From NCBI RefSeq assembly GCF_964355755.1, contig NC_092675.1, positions 13,903,312-13,967,311 of the forward strand: a stretch of 64,000 bases of DNA. Direction: 5' to 3'. The DNA comes from Antedon mediterranea (lineage: Eukaryota > Echinodermata > Crinoidea > Comatulida > Antedonidae). This document shows positions 11,083 through 24,124 of this stretch, piece after piece (position 1 is the stretch's first letter; the number at the start of each line of letters is the position of its first letter). A program made the position numbers and the translations under genes. Below the pieces are notes generated by a model. It saw only the letters and a program-made list of their open reading frames with translations. It was not told the DNA's origin and made no database searches.

Positions 11083-13604
11083 GGCCAATTTGTGATTTTC
11101 GAAAAAACTTGTTAACCTAAAAATACCAAAGTGTTTAGAATAGCTTCAAATCGCATTTGGAGACCTTTTAGACCATTTTGTGATTTTCGAAAAAACTTGT
11201 TAACATAAAAACACCAAAGTGCTTAGAATAGCTTCAAATCGCATTTGGAGACATTTTAGACCAATTTGTGATTTTCGAAAAAACTTGTCAACATAAAAAC
11301 ACCAAAGTGTTTAGAATAGCTTCAAATCGCATTTGGAGACGTTTTAGACCTATTTGTGATTTTCGAAAAAACTTATCAACATAAAAACACCAAAGGGTTT
11401 AGAATATCTTCAAATCGCATTTGGAGACGTTTTAGACCATTTTGTGATTTTCGAAAAAACTTGTTAACATAAAAACACCAAAGTGCTTAGAATAGCTTCA
11501 AATCGCATTTGGAGACGTTTTAGACCAATTTGTGATTTTCGAAAAAACTTATCAACATAAAAACACCAAAGGGTTTAGAATAGCTTCAAATCGCATTTGG
11601 AGACGTTTTAGACCATTTTGTGATTTTGAAAAAACTTGTTAACACAAAAACATCAAAGTGCTTAAAATAACATTATAAACCGTTTTAGACCATTTTGAGC
11701 ATTTCGATAACACTTTTCACACAAAAACATCAAAGAGCACAAAATAGCTTAATATCGTATTTAAAAACGTTTTAGACCATTTTGAGCATTTCGACAAAAC
11801 TTTTTCACACAAAACACCAAAGTGCTTAGAATAGCTTCAAATTGCATTTGGAGACGTTTTAGACCAATTTGTGCATTTCGATGAAACTTGATTACACAAA
11901 AACATCAAAGTGATTAAAATCACATCATAAACCGTTTTAGACCATTTTGAGCATTTCGATAACACTTTTCACACAAAAACATCAAAGAGCACAAAATAGC
12001 TTAATATCGTATTTAAAAACGTTTTAGACCATTTTGAGCATTTCGACAAAACTTTTTCACACAAAACACCAAAGTGCTTAGAATAGCTTCAAATCGCATT
12101 TGGAGACGTTTTAGACCAATTTGTGCATTTCGATGAAACTTGATTACACAAAAACACCAAAGTGCTTAAAATCACATTATAAACCGTTTTAGACCATTTT
12201 GAGCATTTCGACAAAACTTTTTCACACAAAATACCAAAGTGCTTAGAATAGCTTCAAATCGCATTTGGAGACGTTTTAGACCATTTTGTGATTTTCGAAA
12301 AAACTTTTTAACATAAAAACACCAAAGTGCTTAGAATAGCTTCAAATCACATTTTGAGACGTTTTAGACCATTTTGTGATTTTCGAAAAAACTTGTTAAC
12401 ATAAAAACACGAAAGTGCTTAGAATAGCTTCAAATCGCATTTGGAAACGTTTTAGACCATTTTGTGATTTTCGAAAAAAATGGTTAACATAAAAACACCA
12501 AAGTGCTTAGAATCACATTATAAACCGTTTTAGACCATTTTGAGCATTTCGATAACAATTTTCACACAAAAACATCAAAGAGCACAAAATAGCTTAATAT
12601 CGTATTTAAAAATGTTTTAGACCATTTTGAGCATTTAGATAAAACTTTTTTACACAAAACACCAAAGTGCTTAGAATAGCTTCAAATCGCATTTTGAGAC
12701 GTTTTAGACCATTTTGTGATTTTTGAAAAAACTTGTTAACATAAAAACACCAAAGTGCTTAGAATAGCTTCAAATCGCATTTTGAGACGTTTTAGACCAT
12801 TTTGTGATTTTCGAAAAAACTTGTTAACATAAAAACACGAAAGTGCTTAGAATAGCTTCAAATCGCATTTGGAAACGTTTTATTCCATTTTGTGATTTTC
12901 GAAAAAAATTGTTAACATAAAAACACCAAAGTGCTTAGAATCACATTATAAACCGTTTTAGACCATTTTGAGCATTTCGATAACAATTTTCACACAAAAA
13001 CATCAAAGAGCACAAAATAGCTTAATATCGTATTTAAAAATGTTTTAGACCATTTTGAGCATTTATAAAAAACTTTTTCACACAAAACACCAAAGTGCTT
13101 AGAATAGCTTCAAATCGCATTTGGAGACGGTTTAGACCATTTTGTGATTTGGAAAAAACTTGTTAACATAAAAACACCAAAGTGCTTAGAATAGCTTCAA
13201 ATCGAATTTGGAGACGTTTTAGACCATTTTGTGATTTTCGAAAAAACTTGTTAACATAAAAACACCAAAGTGCTTAGAATAGCTTCAAATCACATTTGGA
13301 GACGTTTTAGACCAATTTGTGCATTTCGATGAAACTTGATTACACAAAAACACCAAAGTGCTTAAAATCACATTATAAACCGTTTTAGACCATTTTGAGC
13401 ATTTCGATAACACTTTTCACACAAAAACATCAAAGAGCACAAAATAGCTTAATATCGTATTTAAAAACGTTTTAGACCATTTTGAGCATTTAGACAAAAC
13501 TTTTTCACACAAAACACCAAAGTGCTTAGAATAGCTTCAAATCGCATTTGGAGACGTTTTTGACCATTTTGTGATTTTTGAAAAAACTTGTTAACATAAA
13601 AACA
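11083..13604 (+). repeat. Array segment with shared ATCACATCATAA markers
   Basis: A monomers with CTTATCAAC appear twice 176 bp apart (11371 and 11547), then B-C units with the tail GTGCATTTCGATGAAACTTGATTACAC. The rare B form ATCACATCATAA at about 11919 is shared with 19109 and 35962. The stretch 11390..12110 is collinear with 18404..19300; the offset changes from 7014 to 7190, that is by two 88-bp monomers. A B/C hybrid monomer follows at 12150. No gene is visible. Confidence 0.8.
12150..12227 (+). repeat. B/C hybrid monomer, 78 bp
   Basis: The left half is class B (ATCACATTATAAACCG) and the right half is class C (TTTCGACAAAACTTTTTC). The crossover lies in the 27-bp piece common to both, from CGTTTTAGACC to ATTTCGA. 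The B tail and the C left arm, one monomer in all, are missing. The next monomer starts AAAATACC. Nine more copies of this hybrid lie at 20788, 30058, 31983, 32753, 40826, 42627, 44339, 46215 and 49925. This copy has AAACCG and AAAACACC; most others have AAATCG and AAAACATC. Confidence 0.85.
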
Positions 13605-14935
13605 CCAAAGTGCTTAGAATAGCTTCAAATCGCATTTTGAGACGTTTTAGACCACTTTGTGATTTTCGAAAAAACTTGTTAACATAAAAACACGAAAGTG
13701 CTTAGAATAGCTTCAAATCGCATTTGGAAACGTTTTATTCCATTTTGTGATTTTCGAAAAAAATTGTTAACATAAAAACACCAAAGTGCTTAGAATCACA
13801 TTATAAACCGTTTTAGACCATTTTGAGCATTTCGATAACAATTTTCACACAAAAACATCAAAGAGCACAAAATAGCTTAATATCGTATTTAAAAATGTTT
13901 TAGACCATTTTGAGCATTTAGAAAAAACTTTTTCACACAAAACACCAAAGTGCTTAGAATAGCTTCAAATCGCATTTGGAGACGGTTTAGACCATTTTGT
14001 GATTTTGAAAAAACTTGTTAACATAAAAACACCAAAGTGCTTAGAATAGCTTCAAATCGAATTTGGAGACGTTTTAGACCATTTTGTGATTTTCGAAAAA
14101 ACTTGTTAACATAAAAACACCAAAGTGCTTAGAATAGCTTCAAATCACATTTGGAGACGTTTTAGACCATTTTGTGATTTTTGAAAAAACTTGTTAACAT
14201 AAAAACACGAAAGTGCTTAGAATAGCTTCAAATCACATTTGGAGACGTTTTAGACCATTTTGTGATTTTCAAAAAAGATTGTTAACATAAAAACACCAAA
14301 GTGCTTAGAATCACATTATAAACCGTTTTAGACCATTTTGAGCATTTCAATAACAATTTTCACACAAAAACATCAAAGAGCACAAAATAGCTTAATATCG
14401 TATTTAAAAATGTTTTAGACCATTTTGAGCATTTAGATAAAACTTTTTCACACAAAACACCAAAGTGCTTAGAATAGCTTCAAATCGAATTTGGAGACAG
14501 TTTAGACCATTTTGTGATTTTGAAAAAACTTGTTAACATAAAAACACCAAAGTGCTTAGAATAGCTTCAAATTGCATTTGGAGACGTTTTAGACCATTTT
14601 GTGATTTTCGAAAAAACTTGTTAACATAAAAACACCAAAGTGCTTAGAATAGCTTAAAATCGTATTTGGAGACGTTTTAGACCATTTTGAGATTTTCGAA
14701 AAAACTTGGTTACACAAAAACATCAAAGTGCTTAAAATCACATTATAAACCGTTTTAGACCATTTTGAGCATTTCGATAACACTTTTCACACAAAAACAT
14801 CAAAGAGCACAAAATAGCTTAATATCGTATTTAAAAACGTTTTAGACCATTTTGAGCATTTCGACAAAACTTTTTCACACAAAACACCAAAGTGCTTAGA
14901 ATAGCTTCAAATCGCATTTGGAGACGTTTTAGACC
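13605..14935 (+). repeat. Large duplication, copy 2
   Basis: Partner of 8645..10314, 1331 bp, without the internal 339-bp doubling. It ends at GACCA, where this copy enters ATTTGTGCATTTCGATG and copy 1 enters TTTTGTGATTTTC and then block T. Confidence 0.88.
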
Positions 14936-15985
14936 AATTTGTGCATTTCGATGAAACTTGATTACACAAAAACATCAAAGTGCTTAAAATCACATTATAA
15001 ACAGTTTTAGACCATTTTGAGCATTTCGATAACACTTTTCACACAAAAACATCAAAGAGCACAAAATAGCTTAATATCGTATTTAAAAACGTTTTAGACC
15101 ATTTTGAGCATTTAGACAAAACTTTTTCACACAAAACTCCAAAGTGCTTAGAATAGCTTCAAATCGCATTTGGAGACGTTTTAGAACATTTTGTGTTTTT
15201 CGAAAAAACCTGTTAACATAAAAACACCAAAGTGCTTAGAATAGCTTCAAATCGCATTTGGAGACTATTTAGACCATTTTGTGATTTTTGTAAAAACTTG
15301 TTAACATAAAAACACGAAGGTGCTTAGAATAGCTTCAAATCGCATTTGGAAACGTTTTAGACCATTTTGTGATTTTCGAAAAAGATTGTTAACATAGAAA
15401 CACCAATGTGCTTAAAATCACATTATACACCGTTTTAGACCATTTTGAGCATTTCGATAACAATTTTCACACAAAAACATCAAAGGGCACAAAATAGCTT
15501 AATATCGTATTTAAAAATGTTTTAGACCATTTTGAGCATTTAGATAAAACTTTTTCACACAAAACACCAAAGTGCGTAGAATAGCTTCAAATCGCATTTG
15601 GAGACGGTTTAGAACATTTTGTGATTTTGAAAAAACTTGTTAACATAAAAACACCAAAGTGCTTAGAATAGCTTCAAATCGCATTTGGAGACGTTTTAGA
15701 CCATTTTGTGATTTTCGAAAAAACTTGTTAACATAAAAACACCAAAGTGCTTAGAATAGCTTCAAATCGTATTTGGAGACGTTTTAGACCATTTTGAGAT
15801 TTTCGAAAAAACTTGGTTACACAAAAACATCAAAGAGCACAAAATAGCTTAATATCGTATTTAAAAACGTTTTAGACCATTTTGAGCATTTCGACAAAAC
15901 TTTTTCACACAAAACACCAAAGTGCTTAGAATAGCTTCAAATCGCATTTGGAGACGTTTTAGACCAATTTGTGATTTTCGAAAAA
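14936..15985 (+). repeat. Array segment with a skipped B monomer
   Basis: Mixed A, B and C monomers with several private changes, such as AACATAGAAACACC and ATTATACACCG near 15395-15430, GAACATTTTGTGTTTTTCG near 15184, and TTTTTGTAAAAAC near 15286. At about 15822 an A monomer with the tail GAGATTTTCGAAAAAACTTG GTTACAC runs directly into a C monomer (ATCAAAGAGC), so the B that follows this tail elsewhere is absent. No gene is visible. Confidence 0.8.
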
Positions 15986-17290
15986 ACTTATCAACATAAA
16001 AACACCAAAGGGTTTAGAATAGCTTCAAATCGCATTTGGAGACGTTTTAGACCATTTTGTGATTTTCGAAAAAACTTGTTAACATAAAAACACGAAAGTG
16101 CTTAGAATAGCTTCAAATCGCATTTGGACACGTTTTAGACCATTTTGTGACTTTCGAAAAAACTTGTTAACATAAAAACATGAAAGTGCTTAGAATAGCT
16201 TCAAATCGTATTTGGAGACGTTTTAGACCATTTTGTGATTTTCGAAAAAACTTGTTAACATAAAAACACCAAAGTGCTTAGAATAGCTTCAAATCGCATT
16301 TGGAGACGTTTTAGACAATTTTGTGCATTTCGATGAAACTTGGTTACACAAAAACATCAAAGTGCTTAAAATCACATTATAAACCATTTTAGACCATTTT
16401 GAGCATTTCGATAACACTTTTCACACAAAAACATCAAAGAGCACAAAATAGCTTAATATCGTATTTAGAAACGTTTTAGACCATTTTGAGCATTTCGACA
16501 AAACTTTTTCACACAAAACACCAAAGTGCTTAGAATAGCTTCAAATCGCATTTGGAGACGTTTTAGACCATTTTGTGATTTTCGAAAAAACTTGTTAACA
16601 TAAAAACATCAAAGTGTACAGAATAACTTCAAATCGCATTTGGAGACCGTTTTAGGCCAATTTGTGATTTTCGAAAAAACTTGTTAACCTAAAAATACCA
16701 AAGTGTTTAGAATAGCTTCAAATCGCATTTGGAGACGTTTTAGACCATTTTGTGATTTTCGAAAAAACTTGTTAACATAAAAACACCAAAGTGCTTCAAA
16801 TCGCATTTGGAGACATTTTAGACCAATTTCTGATTTTTGAAAAAACTTGTTAACATAAAAACACCAAAGTGCTTACAATAGCTTCAAATCGTATTTGGAG
16901 ACGTTTTAGACCATTTTGTGATTTTCGAAAAAACTTGTTAACATAAAAACACCAAAGTACTTAGAATAGCTTCAAATCGCATTTGGAGACGTTTTAGACC
17001 ATTTTATGCATTTCGATGAAACTTGGTTACACAAAAACATCAAAGTGCTTAAAATCACATTATAATCCGTTTTAGACCATTTTGAGCATTTCGATAACAC
17101 TTTTCACACAAAAACATCAAAGAGCACAAAATAGCTTAATATCGTATTTAAAAACGTTTTAGACCATTTTGAGCATTTCGACAAAACTTTTTCACACAAA
17201 ACACCAACAAAGTGCTTAGAATAGCTTCAAATCGCATTTGGAGACGTTTTAGACCATTTTGTGATTTTTGGAAAAAAATTGTTAACATAA
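15986..17290 (+). repeat. Block T, copy 1
   Basis: Order of markers: ACTTATCAAC (15986), AACATGAAAG, GTGCATTTCGATG, AACCATTTTAGACC, TGTACAGAATAAC (16615), GACCGTTTTAGGCC, AACCTAAAAATACC, a 78-bp deletion monomer (16779..16856), TTACAATAG, TATGCATTTCGATG and ATTATAATCCG. It is collinear with the copy at 24642 with an offset of 8656. The second TGTACA found in other copies is missing; the array switches to A monomers near 17290. A 3-bp insertion gives ACACCAACAAAG near 17202. Confidence 0.86.
16779..16856 (+). repeat. A monomer with 10-bp deletion
   Basis: Same deletion in block T copy 1; this copy has the private form CCAATTTCTGATTTTTG. Confidence 0.9.
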
Positions 17291-20282
17291 AAACACCAAA
17301 GTGCTTAGAATAGCTTCAAATCGCATTTGGAGACATTTTAGACCAATTTGTGATTTTCGAAAAAACTTGTCAACATAAAAACACCAAAGTGTTTAGAATA
17401 GCTTCAAATCGCATTTGGAGACGTGCTAGACCAATTTGTGATTTTCGAAAAAACTTATCAACATAAAAACACCAAAGGGTTTAGAATATCTTCAAATCGC
17501 ATTTGGAGACGTTTTAGACCATTTTGTGATTTTCGAAAAAACTTGTTAACATAAAAACACCAAAGTGCTTAGAATAGCTTCAAATCGCATTTGGAGACGT
17601 TTTAGACCATTTTGTGATTTTCAAAAAAAATTGTTAACATAAAAACACCAAAGTGCATAGAATCACATTATAAACCGTTTTAGACCATTTAGAGCATTTC
17701 GATAACAATTTTCACACAAAAACATCATAGAGCACAAAATAGCTTAATATCGTATTTAAAAACGTTTTAGACCATTTTGAGCATTTCGACAAAACTTGTT
17801 AACATAAAAACACCAAAGTGCTTAGAATGGCTTCAATCGCATTTGGAGACGCTTTAGACCATTTTGTGATTTTCGAAAAAAAATGTTAACATAAAAACAC
17901 CAAAGTGCTTAGAATCACATTATAAACCGTTTTAGACCATTTTGAGCATTTCGATAACAATTTTCACACAAAAACATCAAAGAGCACAAAATAGCTTAAT
18001 ATCGTATTTAAAAATGTTTTAGACCATTTTGAGCATTTAGAAAAAACTTTTTCACACAAAACACCAAAGTGCTTAGAATAGCTTCAAATCGTATTTGGAG
18101 ACGTTTTAGACCATTTTGAGATTTTCGAAAAAACTTGGTTACACAAAAACATCAAAGTGCTTAAAATCACATTATAAACCGTTTTAGACCATTTTGAGCA
18201 TTTCGATAACACTTTTCACACAAAAACATCAAAGAGCACAAAATAGCTTAATATCGTATTTAAAAACGTTTTAGACCATTTTGAGCATTTCGACAAAACT
18301 TTTTCACACAAAACACCAAAGTGCTTAGAATAGCTTCAAATCACATTTGGAGACGTGTTAGACCAATTTGTGATTTTCGAAAAAACTTATCAACATAAAA
18401 ACACCAAAGGGTTTAGAATATCTTCAAATCGCATTTGGAGACGTTTTAGACCATTTTGTGATTTTCGAAAAAACTTGTTAACATAAAAACACCAAAGTGC
18501 TTAGAATAGCTTCAAATCGCATTTGGAGACGTTTTAGACCAATTTGTGATTTTCGAAAAAACTTATCAACATAAAAACACCAAAGGGTTTAGAATAGCTT
18601 CAAATCGCATTTGGAGACGTTTTAGACCATTTTGTGATTTTGAAAAAACTTGTTAACATAAAAACACCAAAGTGCTTAGAATAGCTTCAAATCGCATTTG
18701 GAGACGTTTTAGACCATTTTGTGATTTTCGAAAAAACTTGTTAACATAAAAACACCAAAGTGCTTAGAATAGCTTCAAATCGTATTTGGAGACGTTTTAA
18801 ACCATTTTGAGATTTTCGAAAAAACTTGGTTACACAAAAACATCAAAGTGCTTAAAATCACATTATAAACCGTTTTAGACCATTTTGAGCATTTCGATAA
18901 CACTTTTCACACAAAAACATCAAAGAGCACAAAATAGCTTAATATCGTATTTAAAAACGTTTTAGACCATTTTGAGCATTTCGACAAAACTTTTTCACAC
19001 AAAACACCAAAGTGCTTAGAATAGCTTCAAATTGCATTTGGAGACGTTTTAGACCAATTTGTGCATTTCGATGAAACTTGATTACACAAAAACATCAAAG
19101 TGCTTAAAATCACATCATAAACCGTTTTAGACCATTTTGAGCATTTCGATAACACTTTTCACACAAAAACATCAAAGAGCACAAAATAGCTTAATATCGT
19201 ATTTAAAAACGCTTTAGACCATTTTGAGCATTTCGACAAAACTTTTTCACACAAAACACCAAAGTGCTTAGAATACCTTCAAATCGCATTTGGAGACGTT
19301 TTAGACCAATTTGTGCATTTCGATGAAACTTGATTACACAAAAACATCAAAGTGCTTAAAATCACATTATAAACCGTTTTAGACCATTTTGAGCATTTCG
19401 ATAACACTTTTCACACAAAAACATCAAAGAGCACAAAATAGCTTAATATCGTATTTAAAAACGTTTTAGACCATTTTGAGCATTTAGACAAAACTTTTTT
19501 ACACAAAACACCAAAGTGCTTAGAATAGCTTCAAATCGCATTTGGAGACGTTTTAGACCATTTTGTGATTTTTGAAAAAACTTGTTAACATAAAAACACC
19601 AAAGTGCTTAGAATAGCTTCAAATCACATTTGGAGACGTTTTAGACCATTTTGTGATTTTCGAAAAAACTTGTTAACATAAAAACACGAAAGTGCTCAGA
19701 ATAGCTTCAAATCGCATTTGGAAACGTTTTAGACCATTTTGTGATTTTCGAAAAAACTTGTTAACATAAAAACACGAAAGTGCTTAGAATCACATTATAA
19801 ACCGTTTTAGACCATTTTGAGCATTTCGATAACAATTTTCACACAAAAACATCAAAGAGCACAAAATAGCTTAATATCGTATTTAAAAATGTTTTAGACC
19901 ATTTTGAGCATTTGGATAAAACTTTTTCACACAAAACACCAAAGTGCTTAGAATAGCTTCAAATCGCATTTGGAGACGTTTTAGACCATTTTGTGATTTT
20001 TGAAAAAACTTGTTAACATAAAAACACCAAAGTGCTTAGAATAGCTTCAAATCACATTTGGAGATGTTTTTGACCATTTTGTGATTTTTGAAAAAACTTG
20101 TTAACATAAAAACACGAAAGTGCTTAGAATAGCTTCAAATCACATTTGGAGACGTTTTAGACCATTTTGTGATTTTTGAAAAAACTTGTTAACATAAAAA
20201 CACGAAAGTGCTTAGAATAGCTTCAAATCGCATTTGGAAACGTTTTAGACCATTTTGTGATTTTCGAAAAAGGTTGTTAACA
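17291..20282 (+). repeat. Array segment with AGAATGGCTTC and ACGTGTTAG relatives
   Basis: The left part repeats the rare monomers of the 2220-bp duplication (GACGTGCTAG, AATATCTTC, GTGCATAGAATCAC, AACATCATAGAGC, AGAATGGCTTCAATCG at about 17824) but with several hundred bases missing between GTGCATAGAATCAC and AACATCATAGAGC. The stretch 18404..19300 is collinear with 11390..12110. The right part consists of A2 and B-C units with the GGATAAAAC tail at 19913. No gene is visible. Confidence 0.8.
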
Positions 20283-21915
20283 TAAAAACATCAAAGTGCT
20301 TAAAATCACATTATAAACCGTTTTAGACCATTTTGAACATTTCGATAACACTTTTCACACAAAAACATCAAAGAGCACAAAATAGCTTAATATCGTATTT
20401 AAAAACGTTTTAGACCATTTTGAGCATTTCGACAAAACTTTTTCACACAAAACACCAAAGTGCTTAGAATAGCTTCAAATCGCATTTGGAGACGTTTTAG
20501 ACCAATTTGTGCATTTCGATGAAACTTGATTACACAAAAACATCAACGTGCTTAAAATCACATTATAAACCGTTTTAGACCATTTTGAGCATTTCGATAA
20601 CACTTTTCACACAAAAACATCAAAGAGCACAAAATAGCTTAATATCGTATTTAAAAACGTTTTAGACCATTTTGAGCATTTAGACAAAACTTTTTCACAC
20701 AAAACACCAAAGTGCTTAGAATAGCTTCAAATCGCATTTGGAGACGTTTTAGACCATTTTGTGCATTTCGATGAAACTTGGTTACACAAAAACATCAAAG
20801 TGCTTAAAATCACATTATAAATCGTTTTAGACCATTTTGAGCATTTCGACAAAACTTTTTCACACAAAATACCAAAGGGCTTAGAATAGCTTCAAATCGC
20901 ATTTGGAGACGTTTTAGACCATTTTGTGATTTTCGAAAAAACTTTTTAACATAAAAACACCAAAGTGCTTAGAATAGCTTCAAATCACATTTGGAGACGT
21001 TTTAGACCATTTTGTGATTTTCGAAAAAACTTGTTAACATAAAAACACGAAAGTGCTTAGAATAGCTTCAAATCGCATTTGGAAACGTTTTAGACCATTT
21101 TGTGATTTTCGAAAAAAATTGTTAACATAAAAACACCAAAGTGCTTAGAATCACATTATAAACCGTTTTAGACCATTTTGAGCATTTCGATAACAATTTT
21201 CACACAAAAACATCAAAGAGCACAAAATAGCTTAATATCGTATTTAAAAATGTTTTAGACCATTTTGAGCATTTAGATAAAACTTTTTCACACAAAACAC
21301 CAAAGTGCTTAGAATAGCTTCAAATCGCATTTGGAGACGTTTTAGACCACTTTGTGATTTTTGAAAAAACTTGTTAACATAAAAACACCAAAGTGCTTAG
21401 AATAGCTTCAAATCACATTTGGAGACGTTTTAGACCATTTTGTGATTTTCGAAAAAACTTGTTAACATAAAAACACGAAAGTGCTTAGAATAGCTTCAAA
21501 TCGCATTTGGAAACGTTTTAGACCATTTTGTGATTTTCGAAAAAACTTGTTAACATAAAAACACGAAAGTGCTTAGAATAGCTTCAAATCGCATTTGGAA
21601 ACGTTTTAGACCATTTTGTGATTTTCGAAAAAAATTATTAACATAAAAACACCAAAGTGTTTAGAATAGCTTCAAATCGCATTTGGAGACGTTTTAGACC
21701 AATTTGTGATTTTCGAAAAAACTTATCAACATAAAAACACCAAAGGGTTTAGAATAGCTTTAAATCGCATTTGGAGACGTTTTAGACCATTTTGTGATTG
21801 TGAAAAAACTTGTTAACATAAAAACACCAAAGTGTTTAGAATAGCTTCAAATCGCATTTGGAGACGTTTTAGACCATTTTGTGATTTTCAAAAAAACTTG
21901 TTAACATAAAAACAC
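20283..21915 (+). repeat. HOR unit shared with 40.3-41.9 kb (offset 20038)
   Basis: About 1.63 kb is collinear with 40321..41953 at a constant 20038-bp offset: hybrid monomer start 20788 to 40826, AAAATACCAAAGGGC 20866 to 40904, ACTTATCAAC near 21722 to 41760. Small differences include ATCAACGTG for ATCAAAGTG and GTGATTGTGAAA for GTGATTTTGAAA. This is a single outlying copy of the HOR that is tandem at 40.8-47.5 kb. Confidence 0.87.
20788..20865 (+). repeat. B/C hybrid monomer, 78 bp
   Basis: Same B-head, C-tail structure as at 12150, with AAATCG before the core and AAAATACCAAAGGGC after the tail. It lies in the HOR unit shared with 40.9 kb. Confidence 0.85.
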
Positions 21916-24124
21916 GAAAGTGCTTAGAATAGCTTCAAATCGCATTTGGAAACGTTTTAGACCATTTTGTGATTTTTGAAAAAACTTGTTAACATAAAAA
22001 CACCAAAGTGCTTAGAATAGCTTCAAATCACATTTGGAGACGTTTTAGACCATTTTGTGATTTTCGAAAAAACTTGTTAACATAAAAACACCAAAGTGCT
22101 TAGAATAGCGTCAAATCGTATTTGGAGACGTTTTAGACCATTTTGTGATTTTCGAAAAAACTTGTTAACATAAAAACACCAAAGTGCTTAGAATAGCTTC
22201 AAATCGCATTTGGAGACGGTTTAGACCATTTTGTGATTTTGAAAAAACTTGTTAACATAAAAACACCAAAGTGCTTAGAATAGCTTCAAATCGCATTTGG
22301 AGACGTTTTAGACCATTTTGTGATTTTCGAAAAAACTTGTTAACATAAAAACACCAAAGTGCTTAGAATAGCTTCAAATCGTATTTGGAGACGTTTTAGA
22401 CCATTTTGAGATTTTCGAAAAAACTTGGTTACACAAAAACATCAAAGTGCTTAAAATCACATTATAAACCGTTTTAGACCATTTTGAGCATTTCGATAAC
22501 ACTTTTCACACAAAAACATCAAAGAGCACAAAATAGCTTAATATCGTATTTAAAAACGTTTTAGACCATTTAGAGCATTTCGACAAAACTTTTTCACACA
22601 AAACACCAAAGTGCTTAGAATAGCTTCAAATCGCATTTGGAGACGTTTTAGACCAATTTGTGCATTTCGATGAAACTTGATTACACAAAAACATCAAAGT
22701 GCTTAAAATCACATTATAAACCGTTTTAGACCATTTTGAGCATTTCGATGAAACTTGATTACACAAAAACATCAAAGTGCTTAAAATCACATTATAAACC
22801 GTTTTAGACCATTTTGAGCATTTCGATAACACTTCTCACACAAAAACATCAAAGAGCACAAAATAGCTTAATATCGTATTTAAAAACGTTTTAGACCATT
22901 TTGAGCATTTAGACAAAACTTTTTTACACAAAACACCAAAGTGCTTAGAATAGCGTCAAATCGTATTTGGAGACGTTTTAGACCATTTTGTGATTTTCGA
23001 AAAAACTTGTTAACATAAAAACACCAAAGTGCTTAGAATAGCTTCAAATCGCATTTGGAGACGGTTTAGACCATTTTGTTATTTTGAAAAAACTTGTTAA
23101 CATAAAAACACCAAAGTGCTTAGAATAGCTTCAAATCGCATTTGGAGACGTTTTAGACCATTTTGTGATTTTCGAAAAAACTTGTTAACATAAAAACACC
23201 AAAGTGCTTAGAATAGCTTCAAATCGTATTTGGAGACGTTTTAGACCATTTTGAGATTTTCGAAAAAACTTGGTTACACAAAAACATCAAAGTGCTTAAA
23301 ATCACATTATAAACCGTTTTAGACCATTTTGAGAATTTCGATAACACTTTTCACACAAAAACATCAAAGAGCACAAAATAGCTTAATATCGTATTTAAAA
23401 ACGTTTTAGACCATTTTGAGCATTTCGACAAAACTTTTTCACACAAAACACCAAAGTGCTTAGAATAGCTTCAAATCGCATTTGGAGACGTTTTAGACCA
23501 ATTTGTGCATTTCGATGAAACTTGGTTACACAAAAACATCAAAGTGCTTAAAATCACATTATAAATCGTTTTAGACCATTTTGAGCATTTCGATAACACT
23601 TTTCACACAAAAACATCAAAGAGCACAAAATAGCTTAATATCGTATTTTAAAACGTTTTAGACCATTTTGAGCATTTCGACAAAACTTTTTCACACAAAA
23701 CACCAAAGTGCTTAGAATAGCTTCAAATCGCATTTGGAGACGTTTTAGACCATTTTGTGATTTTCAAAAAAACTTGTTAACATAAAAACACCAAAGTGCT
23801 TAGAATAGCTTCAAATCGCATTTGGAGACATTTTAGACCAATATGTGATTTTCGAAAAAAACTTGTCAACATAAAAACACCAAAGTGTTTAGAATAGCTT
23901 CAAATCGCATTTGGAGACGTTTTAGACCAATTTGTGATTTTCGAAAAAACTTATCAACATAAAAACACTAAAGGGTTTAGAATAGCTTCAAATCGCATTT
24001 TGAGACGTTTTAGACCATTTTGTGATTTTCGAAAAAACTTGTTAACATAAAAACACGAAAGTGCTTACAATAGCTTCAAATCGCATTTGGAAACGTTTTA
24101 TTCCATTTTGTGATTTTCGAAAAA
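21916..24124 (+). repeat. Array segment with a doubled B and block U relative
   Basis: Two similar runs (about 22080-22660 and 22920-23500) begin with an A monomer carrying AATAGCGTCAAATCG, followed by GAGACGGTTTAG, GAGATTTTCG-tailed A, B and C. Between them lie two B monomers in a row. From about 23515 a block-U-like series follows (CAATATGTGATTTTC, CTTGTCAAC, CTTATCAAC with ACACTAAAGGG, CATTTTGAGACG, GTTTTATTCC). No gene is visible. Confidence 0.8.
22687..22841 (+). repeat. Two adjacent B monomers (78 + 77 bp)
   Basis: The first B (22687..22764) ends with the tail CATTTCGATGAAACTTGATT ACAC that normally belongs to the A monomer before B; the second (22765..22841) ends with a near-normal B tail (ACTTCTCACAC). 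This looks like an unequal exchange within the core between the A and B of an A-B pair, duplicating B. I saw this arrangement only here. Confidence 0.8.

Noticed and set aside
22626-22832. Minus-strand frame of 68 codons with an internal peptide repeat
   Set aside because: The internal repeat simply reflects the two adjacent B monomers here (78 bp, a multiple of three). No independent sign of coding.
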